Position numbers and translations under genes: made by a program. Shown here in pieces: positions 1-5,179 of a stretch of DNA of 5,861 nucleotides. Under the pieces are notes generated by a model. The model was given only the letters and a program-made list of their open reading frames with translations. It made no database searches and was not told the origin of the DNA. Within the stretch, counting starts at the first letter, position 1. Each line of letters starts with the position of its first letter. This DNA is from an uncultured Phycisphaerales bacterium (GTDB lineage Bacteria > Planctomycetota > Phycisphaerae > WQYP01), in the NCBI GenBank assembly GCA_903868035.1, contig CAIPTQ010000059.1:1-5861 (forward strand), written 5' to 3'.

Positions 1-99
1 CCCACCATCGCCGCCACATTGGCAGGTCTGCTCGCGGCAATAATCCTCGCCAGCCCGATCGCGCTATTCCTCTGGACCCAGTTTTTCCCCACCCGATAA
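1..99 (+). CDS. C-terminal end of an unidentified membrane protein (partial)
   Basis: An open frame enters from the left window edge and ends at TAA (97-99), giving 32 visible residues. They are strongly hydrophobic (LAGLLAAIILASPIALFLW) and end with a short QFFPTR tail, so this looks like a final transmembrane helix with a few residues after it. The gene runs toward ftsQ on the other strand; the two stop codons are about 30 bases apart. Nothing here identifies the family, and too little is visible to guess a function. That it is a real gene is inferred from the continuous frame, the helix-like composition and its convergent fit with ftsQ. A chance open frame of 33 codons in GC-rich DNA remains possible. 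Confidence 0.5.
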   Translation, partial: PTIAATLAGLLAAIILASPIALFLWTQFFPTR

Positions 100-113
100 A
101 CCCCTCCCGACTA

Positions 114-132
114 ATCAAAAATCGAAAATCAA
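114..132. repeat. Short heptamer tandem repeat at the ftsQ stop
   Basis: The plus strand reads ATCAAAA, ATCGAAA, ATCAA: about 2.7 copies of a 7-base ATCRAAA unit, AT-rich inside GC-rich surroundings. It overlaps the ftsQ stop codon (129-131) and fills half of the gap between the two convergent genes. On the minus strand it gives a T-rich stretch after the ftsQ stop, but I see no GC-rich stem in front of it, so I do not call it a terminator. It may be chance low complexity, though its 7-base period equals that of the arrays around the four-helix-bundle gene. Confidence 0.4.
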
Positions 133-1193
133 CTCCCCAGCGCCAGCTTCGACAGCTTCACCACTTCCGTATGTATGTCCGCATACTCCCGCCCCGCGTC
201 GATCCGGTTGAACCGCTGATAAATCTCGTTGAGGTTCTTGATCTTCACCTCCGCCTTCACATCGTAGAAACTCTCCTCACCCACCGGCCGCCCCCACTGC
301 ACCACGCTGGGTCCGCCCCCGGCGGTCTGCCAGATCGTATCGAGTACAAGCCACGGCGCCCGCGCGTCGCGCCGTCCGCCCTGGTTGGAAACATCAATCG
401 CCGCCACCTGGGCCGCGAACGCCTGCCGGCCCAGCGTGCCGGCCAACTGCATCCCCGCCAGCAAATCCCCGCCCAGCACCCCGTCCTTGCCCGCGGCCCA
501 CGGCTCACCCGGCAGCGGCACGCCCGCCCGCCCGCCCGCCACCGGCAATTCCACCCCCGTGATCACCAGCAGCTTGCTGCGGCCCCGATCCTCCAGCTTG
601 TAATCACCGGGCAGGCGCATGCCCTGGGCATCAATCAGATACAGCGTGTCATTGACGCGCACCCAGGCCGCGGGCATGCGCCACTGGGCGAAAATCTGGA
701 TGGTCTGCCGGGACTTGTCCGCCGCCACCTCCCGCCGCACTTCCACGATGTTGCTGATCCACGCGTTGTAGCCAACGGTCTGCCGCCGCACGCTCTGGCC
801 CTGCACCGTTTGCGTGCCGGTATATAGATCCGCAATCTCGCGCAAAATGCCGCCATCCAGCGTATTGCGCGCCCGATTGAAAGTGGCTTCATCCCGCTGC
901 GCGAACTGGTAGGCCTCATCCAGCAGCGCGTTGACGATGCGCCGGTCCAGATACGCCGGGCTGTTGGCCATTTCGATGCGGGCATCGACCGGATGCGCCG
1001 CGACCACTTGCTGGCCGTAGTTGGTGGCGCGCGCATACAGCCCGGCACAGGCGCCGATCACCGCCATCAGCGTGCAGAACGACACGGCCGTCTTGAACCC
1101 GCGGCGCCGCCACAGGCGCGGCTTTTTGGGGCTTGTCGCGGGCGGCGCATCCACGGGCTTGGTATTCACGGGTTGGGTATTGTCAGCATCCAT
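129..1193 (-). CDS. ftsQ: FtsQ/DivIB-like cell division protein
   Basis: Predicted 354-residue single-pass membrane protein. FtsQ is a divisome scaffold that links early and late division proteins at the septum. A basic proline-rich N-terminus (residues 1-33, with RLWRRRGFK) precedes one membrane helix at about 34-54, giving a short cytoplasmic tail and a large extracytoplasmic part. Residues about 145-195 have the usual FtsQ beta-domain pattern: W145-I, an EVRREV strand, QWRMPAAWVRV, then LYLIDAQGMRLP. The end (DAGREYADIHTEVV, about 332-345) matches the final FtsQ strand. The N-terminal POTRA-like part (about 66-145) is poorly conserved, and the protein is longer than the usual 250-280 residues, with a Gly-rich loop at 219-245. 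ATG at 1193 is chosen because AAGGAG lies 7 bases upstream; an upstream GTG at 1211 would place that ribosome site inside the gene. It follows ddl by 42 bases and ends the operon. The FtsQ call rests on position, topology and the beta-domain pattern. Confidence 0.62.
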   Translation of the reverse strand: MDADNTQPVNTKPVDAPPATSPKKPRLWRRRGFKTAVSFCTLMAVIGACAGLYARATNYGQQVVAAHPVDARIEMANSPAYLDRRIVNALLDEAYQFAQRDEATFNRARNTLDGGILREIADLYTGTQTVQGQSVRRQTVGYNAWISNIVEVRREVAADKSRQTIQIFAQWRMPAAWVRVNDTLYLIDAQGMRLPGDYKLEDRGRSKLLVITGVELPVAGGRAGVPLPGEPWAAGKDGVLGGDLLAGMQLAGTLGRQAFAAQVAAIDVSNQGGRRDARAPWLVLDTIWQTAGGGPSVVQWGRPVGEESFYDVKAEVKIKNLNEIYQRFNRIDAGREYADIHTEVVKLSKLALGS

Positions 1194-1200
1194 GCTATGT

Positions 1201-1206
1201 CTCCTT
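1201..1206 (-). promoter_or_regulatory. Ribosome binding site of ftsQ
   Basis: AAGGAG on the minus strand, 7 bases before the ATG at 1193. It decides the start against a GTG at 1211. The hairpin at 1212-1226 ends 5 bases upstream of it, so folding of the leader could affect access to this site. Confidence 0.75.
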
Positions 1207-1211
1207 GACAC

Positions 1212-1236
1212 CCGCCTAAAAGGCGGAACTCCGAAC
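1212..1236 (+). repeat. REP-like hairpin element, copy A (ddl-ftsQ junction)
   Basis: The plus strand has a perfect 6-bp stem, CCGCCT (1212-1217) and AGGCGG (1221-1226), around an AAA loop, followed by the tail AACTCCGAAC up to 1236. The core GCCTAAAAGGC and the tail closely match a second element inside murG (minus strand, 5729 to 5705), whose stem bases differ but still pair. It occupies most of the 42-base ddl-ftsQ gap and its tail reaches the ddl stop codon (1236-1238). Its tail-defined direction is opposite to that of the operon. In the ftsQ leader RNA it would fold just before the ribosome site. It could be a dispersed repeat, a translation-modulating hairpin, or both. No U-run follows it in the direction of the operon, so a terminator is unlikely. 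Confidence 0.55.
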
Positions 1237-2225
1237 TAGCACGCCGCGTTTTGCCGCGCGTTGCCACGCGGGGCTGCGGCGTCCCGCAGGGCCATCCGCG
1301 CCAGGCGGTCGCACAACTCGGTGAACGCGATCCCGGCTCGTTCCGCCGCCTTGGGCACCAGCGAATGACTCGTGAATCCGGGCATCGTGTTGATCTCCAG
1401 CACGAAGACCTCGTGCGTGTGCTTGTCCACCATCACGTCCACCCGGCTCAGATGCCGGCAGCCGATGTGCCGATGCGTCTCTTCCGCGGCCTGCCGCACC
1501 TCCGCCAGCACCGCGCCGGCCAGCGGAATGTCAAACACATACTCCGTGTCATTGCGCAGATACTTGGCCGCATAATCGTAGAAACTCGCCGCGGGCCTGA
1601 TGGCCGGCTTCAACGCCGGCTTGATCCAGATCACCGGCAGCGTCTGCCCGTCCAATATCCCCACCGTCAATTCCAGCCCCTCGACAAACCGCTCCACCAG
1701 CATCGCGCCATACTGCGGCAGCGTCAGCGCCAGATGCTCCCGCGCCTGCTCCAGGTTCAGGCACACCCGGCACCCCACCGACGAACCCTCGCTGATCGGC
1801 TTGATCACGCACGGATACCCCATCCCGCCCGCCGGCGTCCAGCCTTCCTTGAACTTGTGCCGGCTCACCACCTGCCATTCCGGCGTGCGGACGTGGTTTT
1901 CATGCAGGCAGCTTTTGGTCGCCGCCTTGTCCATCCCCATCCGGCTCGCCGCCGATCCGGACCCGACAAACGGGATGCCGCGCTCTTCGAGAAGCGTCTG
2001 CAACTGCCCATCCTCCCCAAACTCCCCATGCAGCGCGGGGAAAATCAAATCGCACGGCACATGGTCCAATGCCGCCAGGTTGTCCGGCGCAATGTCCGAC
2101 TGCCACACGCGGTGCCCGACCGTGCGCAAAGCCTCGGCAATCTGCGCCCCGGTCTCCAGCGAAACCTTCCGTTCCGCCGAAATGCCGCCGCACAAAAGCG
2201 TGATATCCAATTTTCTGTCGTCCAT
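1236..2225 (-). CDS. ddl: D-alanine--D-alanine ligase
   Basis: Cytoplasmic ATP-grasp enzyme of 329 residues that joins two D-alanines into the dipeptide MurF adds to the peptidoglycan precursor. Family motifs appear in order: GGISAERKVSLETG (13-26, with E18 in the place of the D-Ala-binding Glu), HGEFGEDGQLQ (66-76), the ATP-grasp stretch VIKPISEGSSVG (140-151), EGLELTVG (182-189), SFYDYAAKY (214-222, with the loop Tyr at 216), RVD at 261-263, and the metal-binding LEINTMPGF (276-284; E277, N279). All expected catalytic positions are present and the length is normal. ATG at 2225 is used because AAGGA lies 6 bases upstream; a TTG at 2231 would have no spacing at all. The last dozen residues (RGNARQNAAC) look unconserved. 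In the operon it should directly follow murB, but a four-helix-bundle cassette separates them. Confidence 0.96.
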   Translation of the reverse strand: MDDRKLDITLLCGGISAERKVSLETGAQIAEALRTVGHRVWQSDIAPDNLAALDHVPCDLIFPALHGEFGEDGQLQTLLEERGIPFVGSGSAASRMGMDKAATKSCLHENHVRTPEWQVVSRHKFKEGWTPAGGMGYPCVIKPISEGSSVGCRVCLNLEQAREHLALTLPQYGAMLVERFVEGLELTVGILDGQTLPVIWIKPALKPAIRPAASFYDYAAKYLRNDTEYVFDIPLAGAVLAEVRQAAEETHRHIGCRHLSRVDVMVDKHTHEVFVLEINTMPGFTSHSLVPKAAERAGIAFTELCDRLARMALRDAAAPRGNARQNAAC

Positions 2226-2231
2226 GACCAA

Positions 2232-2236
2232 TCCTT
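2232..2236 (-). promoter_or_regulatory. Ribosome binding site of ddl
   Basis: AAGGA on the minus strand, 6 bases before the ATG at 2225. It rules out the in-frame TTG at 2231. The heptamer array of the cassette ends only 4 bases upstream (2241), so the cassette leaves ddl with its own minimal ribosome site intact. Confidence 0.72.
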
Positions 2237-2240
2237 AAGA

Positions 2241-2289
2241 GAAGCAAGAAGCAAGAAGCAAGAAGCAAGAAGAAAGAAGAAAAGAGAAA
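2241..2289. repeat. Heptamer array, ddl-side arm of the cassette
   Basis: On the plus strand the 7-base unit GAAGCAA occurs four times in tandem (2241-2268), then GAAGAAA twice (2269-2282), then a degenerate AGAGAAA (2283-2289). Every base of one strand is a purine except the C of the GAAGCAA unit. The section 2262-2282 is an exact 21-base inverted match to 2724-2744 at the other end of the cassette. The array begins 4 bases upstream of the ddl ribosome site and ends 2 bases beyond the stop codon of the four-helix-bundle gene. Confidence 0.9.
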
Positions 2290-2291
2290 CG

Positions 2292-2687
2292 TCAGAAGAA
2301 AAACAGCAAGGATAAAATTCCGTGGATAGAGAACCGGGAAGACAAGACTGCGGCGGTATAGCTACGAAGCATGCGGCTCACCTCTTCCAGGTCCATCATT
2401 GCAGCGTCAGTATTTGCATATCCGAGATCTCTCGCAAGGATGAAATAGTACCGACATTCTTCGAGCGAACCCTCGGCGATGTTATAAAAACGAGCCTTGT
2501 CAGATTTGCCGCGTTTGATAAATCCTTCCGCTATGTTGGCGGGCACGGAAACTATTGCCCGTCGTAGCTGCGATGTCAGCCCGAAACGTTCATCCGTCGG
2601 AAACGCCGCGCTCATCCGATAAACCTTGAGCACCAGCGCATGGGCTTTTTTCCATACATCCAATTCCTGAAACGAACTAGCACCCAT
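2292..2687 (-). CDS. Four-helix-bundle protein, 23S rRNA intervening-sequence protein (S23) family
   Basis: A 131-residue protein with the clear signature of this family: FQELDVWKKAHALVLKVY (6-23), FPTDERFGLTSQLRRAIVSV (29-48), PANIAEGF (49-56), FYNIAEGSLEECRYY (67-81) and LGYANTD (88-94). Four amphipathic helices are expected at about 8-27, 34-58, 63-88 and 95-116. Members were first described from intervening sequences in 23S rRNA genes; the Avd accessory protein of diversity-generating retroelements has the same fold. The molecular role of stand-alone members is unknown. ATG at 2687 is chosen because AGGAG lies 6 bases upstream; the TTG at 2690 is too close. The last stretch (about 117-131, ending LLFFF) looks unconserved and hydrophobic and runs to the edge of the repeat array. 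It lies in a peptidoglycan operon but has no known link to peptidoglycan synthesis. GC content is visibly lower than in its neighbours. Confidence 0.9.
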   Translation of the reverse strand: MGASSFQELDVWKKAHALVLKVYRMSAAFPTDERFGLTSQLRRAIVSVPANIAEGFIKRGKSDKARFYNIAEGSLEECRYYFILARDLGYANTDAAMMDLEEVSRMLRSYTAAVLSSRFSIHGILSLLFFF

Positions 2688-2693
2688 CAATTT

Positions 2694-2698
2694 CTCCT
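2694..2698 (-). promoter_or_regulatory. Ribosome binding site of the four-helix-bundle gene
   Basis: AGGAG on the minus strand, 6 bases before the ATG at 2687. It fixes the start over the TTG at 2690, and shows that the cassette carries its own translation signal instead of depending on coupling to murB, whose stop is about 60 bases upstream. Confidence 0.75.
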
Positions 2699-2710
2699 AA
2701 GCCCGATCAA

Positions 2711-2750
2711 TTCTTCTTGCTTCTTTCTTCTTTCTTCTTGCTTCTTCTTC
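2711..2750. repeat. Heptamer array, murB-side arm of the cassette
   Basis: On the plus strand: TTCTTC, TTGCTTC, TTTCTTC twice, TTGCTTC, TTCTTC. This is the complement of the GAAGCAA/GAAGAAA units of the other arm, so the two arrays point in opposite directions. The section 2724-2744 matches 2262-2282 exactly as a 21-base inverted repeat. The array overlaps the murB stop codon by two bases (2749-2750). In the operon transcript it gives a purine-rich leader, which could pair with the pyrimidine-rich arm beyond the four-helix-bundle gene. Confidence 0.88.
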
Positions 2751-3645
2751 ACCATATGACCACCTCTGTTTCCAATTTCACGTCAAACTTCTCCCCCACC
2801 CGTTCCTTAATCTGGGCGATCAACGCCAGCACATCCGCCGCCTTCGCCCCCTTCCGCGCAATAATGAAATTCGCATGCTTCGTGCTCACCTCCGCCCCGC
2901 CCACCATCGTCCCCTTCAACCCCGCCTGGTCGATCAGCGCCCCCGCCGACATCCCCCGGGGATTCTTGAACATGCACCCCGCCGACTTGTCCGCTAGTGG
3001 CTGGCTGCTCTTCTTATACATCCAGATTTCCTTCACCTTGTTCAAAATCCGGTGCGGATCGTCTTCCGTCAGCCCGAACGTCGCCTCCAGCACAAACTTG
3101 TCCGTGATGTTCGTCTTGCGATACTCAAACACCAGGTCGTCCTTCTCGCGCACCACCACGCGCCCCTGTGCGTCCATCACCGTCACCGTCCGCACCGCCG
3201 AGCCGATGTCCCCAAACGCCCCGCCCGCGTTCATCTTGACCTCCCCCCCCACCGAGCCGGGTATCCCCGCCAGGCACTCGATGCCCGCCAGGCCCGCATG
3301 CGTGCATTCCAGCACCAGCTTCTGCACGTCCTTGCCCGCGCCCGCCGTCACCACGGCCTCGCTGCCGTTCTTTTCCACCGTCATCGTCTTAAAGCACCCC
3401 TCCGGCCCGTTCATCGCCACCACCGCCCCGTCCACCCCCGCATCGCTGATCAGCAGATTCGCCCCCGCCCCCAGCACGTACACCGGAATCTCATTTTCCC
3501 GCAGGCGCGCCACCACCGCCTGCAACTGCGCCCGGTCGCGCGGCTGCACAAAATACTTCGCCGGGCCGCCCAGCCCGAACCACGTCAGCGGGGCCAAAGG
3601 CACGTTAAGACGCACCTGCTCCCCGAATTCTTCGTACCAGTTCAT
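2749..3645 (-). CDS. murB: UDP-N-acetylenolpyruvoylglucosamine reductase
   Basis: Cytoplasmic FAD enzyme of 298 residues that reduces UDP-GlcNAc-enolpyruvate to UDP-MurNAc with NADPH. FAD-binding motifs are TWFGLGGPAKYF (21-32), LGAGANLLISD (58-68) and GIPGSVGGEVKMNAGGAFG (127-145). The substrate-site Arg lies in FEYRKTN (Y175-R176). SAGCMFKNP (221-229) holds the proton-donor position, here Cys224 where E. coli MurB has Ser. The C-terminal LETEVVIW carries the expected Glu (E294). The compact length without the extra domain of the E. coli form fits the type II class. The start at 3645 lies inside the end of murC, a 41-base overlap in another frame; GGGAAG sits 6 bases upstream. A run of eight G occurs in the GSVGGE codons (3243-3250). 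The stop codon is shared with the first bases of the cassette repeat. Confidence 0.96.
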   Translation of the reverse strand: MNWYEEFGEQVRLNVPLAPLTWFGLGGPAKYFVQPRDRAQLQAVVARLRENEIPVYVLGAGANLLISDAGVDGAVVAMNGPEGCFKTMTVEKNGSEAVVTAGAGKDVQKLVLECTHAGLAGIECLAGIPGSVGGEVKMNAGGAFGDIGSAVRTVTVMDAQGRVVVREKDDLVFEYRKTNITDKFVLEATFGLTEDDPHRILNKVKEIWMYKKSSQPLADKSAGCMFKNPRGMSAGALIDQAGLKGTMVGGAEVSTKHANFIIARKGAKAADVLALIAQIKERVGEKFDVKLETEVVIW

Positions 3646-5107
3646 CCGTCACTTCCCATACCGGGCCGGCGCCCATCGACACGATGAGATCGCCCGGCAA
3701 CATGTGATCCATCAAATGATCCTGTATCTCCTTGAACGTCGGCATGTACATCGCGTCCCGGCCGTTCTCCTGCAACCGCCGCACCAGCGTCGCGGCGCTC
3801 ACGGCCTTGCGGTCGGCCTCCGAATCCCGCACGAAATAAATGTCCGGCATGATCGTCAGGTCCGCGTGGATGAAGCTCCGCGCGAAATCGTCCAGCAAAA
3901 ACCGCGTCCGGCTGTGCTGGTGCGGCTGGAAGACGCACACCAGCCGCCGCGGGCGATAGTGTTCCCGCAGGGCCAGCAGCGTCGCCCGGATCTCCGTCGG
4001 GTGATGCCCGTAGTCGTCCACAATCGTCACCGGCAAGTCCCCCGGAAACTCCGGGTGCGGAAACTGCCCCAGCAACTGCGACCGCCGGTCCGCCCCGCGG
4101 AAACTCTCGATGCCCGCCTGAATCTGCTCCCACGGCACGTCGCAGTGCGTGGCGATCGCCGCGGCCACCAGGGCGTTCCCCACGTTGTGCCGCCCCGCCA
4201 GGCCCAGCACCAGCCGCCCCTTCTTCTGGCCCTTGTACGTCACCTGAAAATGCGCCTTGCCCTGGTAGCGCCGGATGCCCGTCGCCTGCCAGTCCGCCGC
4301 CACGTCCACGCCGTAGGTCTCCACCTTGGCCTCGATGTTCTTCACCGCCGTGGCGCAGTTGGCGTCCACCGCGGAGATGATCACCAGCCCGTTGGGATCG
4401 ACGCGCCCCAGAAAGTACGCGAAGCTCTCCACGATCTCCTCGATGTTCTTGTAGCAGTCCAGGTGGTCCTCTTCGATGTTCAGCGCCACGCCGATATGCG
4501 GCCGCAGGTTGTGGAAGCTCCGGTCATATTCGCACGCCTCGGCCACAAACAACTCGCCCGCCCCGGACCGCGCCGAACCGCCCAACTGCGGGCACGTCGC
4601 CCCCACCACGTACGAGGGATCCTTCCCCGCCGCCAGCAGCACATGCGCCGTCATCGCCGTCGTCGTCGATTTCCCGTGCGTCCCCGCGATGGCGATGCCG
4701 TGCTTAAGGGACATGACGCGCCCCAGCATCTGGGCGTATTTCAGGATTTCGCAATGCCGCAGCCGGGCCGCCACCAACTCCGGATGCTGCTGCCCGATCG
4801 CCGCCGAATACACCACGATCTCCGTCCCCTCCGGCAGCGAGCTCACACGCTGCTCGTAGCACACGCTCGCCCCGATCTCCGCCAGCTTCCGCGTGGCGGC
4901 GGACGCACTGGTATCCGTCCCGGAGACCAGCGCGCCGAAATTCAGCAGCATGTGCGCCAGCCCGTTCATCCCGCTGCCCCCGATGCCCACAAAGTGTACG
5001 CGCCGCCCCGTGAACGGCGTCTTGGGCGTCTTCTCGGGCTCGTTGAGTGTATGCAGCAATTCCTTGACGGTGAACATCACAGGCTTGTTCTGAATAATCG
5101 GGGGCAT
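3605..5107 (-). CDS. murC: UDP-N-acetylmuramate--L-alanine ligase
   Basis: Cytoplasmic Mur ligase of 500 residues that adds L-Ala to UDP-MurNAc using ATP, the first step of stem-peptide assembly. N-terminal UDP-binding domain: HFVGIGGSGMNGLA (38-51). Central ATPase domain: AGTHGKSTTT P-loop (141-150), EACEYDRSFHNLRP (190-203), NIEEDHLDCY (210-219) and GRHNVGNALVAAA (305-317). C-terminal domain: DDYGHHPTEI (364-373), FQPHQHSRTR (393-402) and GAGPVW (479-484). All three domains look intact. A frame extends upstream to 5212, but ATG at 5107 has a strong AAGGAGG 9 bases before it, and the upstream codons cover hairpins and non-conserved sequence. The protein has about 35 residues before the GIGGSG region, slightly more than usual; an internal ATG (residue 11, MFTVKELL) is a weaker alternative. 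It overlaps the murB start by 41 bases, suggesting coupled translation. Confidence 0.97.
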   Translation of the reverse strand: MPPIIQNKPVMFTVKELLHTLNEPEKTPKTPFTGRRVHFVGIGGSGMNGLAHMLLNFGALVSGTDTSASAATRKLAEIGASVCYEQRVSSLPEGTEIVVYSAAIGQQHPELVAARLRHCEILKYAQMLGRVMSLKHGIAIAGTHGKSTTTAMTAHVLLAAGKDPSYVVGATCPQLGGSARSGAGELFVAEACEYDRSFHNLRPHIGVALNIEEDHLDCYKNIEEIVESFAYFLGRVDPNGLVIISAVDANCATAVKNIEAKVETYGVDVAADWQATGIRRYQGKAHFQVTYKGQKKGRLVLGLAGRHNVGNALVAAAIATHCDVPWEQIQAGIESFRGADRRSQLLGQFPHPEFPGDLPVTIVDDYGHHPTEIRATLLALREHYRPRRLVCVFQPHQHSRTRFLLDDFARSFIHADLTIMPDIYFVRDSEADRKAVSAATLVRRLQENGRDAMYMPTFKEIQDHLMDHMLPGDLIVSMGAGPVWEVTDELVRRIRGAGAS

Positions 5108-5116
5108 TTTTGTCCG

Positions 5117-5123
5117 CCTCCTT
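5117..5123 (-). promoter_or_regulatory. Ribosome binding site of murC
   Basis: AAGGAGG on the minus strand, a near-perfect anti-16S match, 9 bases before the ATG at 5107. It is the strongest ribosome site in the window and decides the murC start against the longer open frame reaching back to 5212. Confidence 0.8.
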
Positions 5124-5144
5124 GCGGGGACTATGACTAGTGCT

Positions 5145-5162
5145 GCCGACGCCCTCGTCGGC
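5145..5162. repeat. Hairpin 2 in the murG-murC gap
   Basis: A perfect 7-bp stem with a 4-base loop: GCCGACG, AGGG, CGTCGGC on the minus strand, followed by AGCACTAG. It lies 22 bases upstream of the murC ribosome site. No T-run follows, so it is not a standard terminator. The stem followed by an ACTA-containing tail loosely recalls the REP-like elements at 1212 and in murG, so it may be a further divergent dispersed repeat; that link is weak. Confidence 0.5.
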
Positions 5163-5179
5163 CGGTTGTGCTTAGCCAC

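Larger units (their letters stand above)
2241..2750. other. Putative inserted cassette: four-helix-bundle gene between inverted heptamer arrays
   Basis: About 510 bp lie between the murB stop codon and the ddl ribosome site. Both ends are GAAGCAA/GAAGAAA arrays in opposite orientation, with a perfect 21-base inverted repeat (2262-2282 against 2724-2744). The body encodes one four-helix-bundle protein with its own ribosome site. A hand count over 2341-2580 gives 123 of 240 bases GC (51%), against 65% and 70% in two 60-base stretches of ddl and murC. The repeat even supplies the last two bases of the murB TGA stop. Removing the block would leave murB and ddl about 15-25 bases apart, a normal operon spacing. 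I therefore infer an insertion. I found no transposase, no reverse transcriptase and no clear target-site duplication, so the mechanism is unknown and the extent is an estimate. Confidence 0.55.

Noticed and set aside
1232..1242. 11-mer CGAACTAGCAC shared between the ddl end and the start of the four-helix-bundle gene (2673-2683)
   Set aside because: A few exact 11-base matches are expected by chance in a window of this size, and the second copy is coding for a family-typical N-terminus without a hairpin beside it.
2241..2289. CRISPR-like or regulatory tandem array
   Set aside because: Seven-base units without spacers are a simple tandem repeat, not a CRISPR array.
1251..2315. 354-residue plus-strand open frame opposite ddl
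   Set aside because: Arg/His/Pro-rich antisense shadow; it runs through the heptamer array (KKQEARSKKQEAR-like) and has no ribosome site or recognisable domain.
2292..2687. Avd-type accessory gene of a diversity-generating retroelement
   Set aside because: The fold family is shared, but no reverse transcriptase, template repeat or variable repeat is present nearby, and the sequence motifs fit the stand-alone S23 family.
2717..5140. 807-residue plus-strand open frame opposite murC and murB
   Set aside because: Its product is rich in Arg, Pro and His with no family motif. It is the antisense shadow of two clear GC-rich genes and also reads across the cassette arm and the murC/murB overlap.
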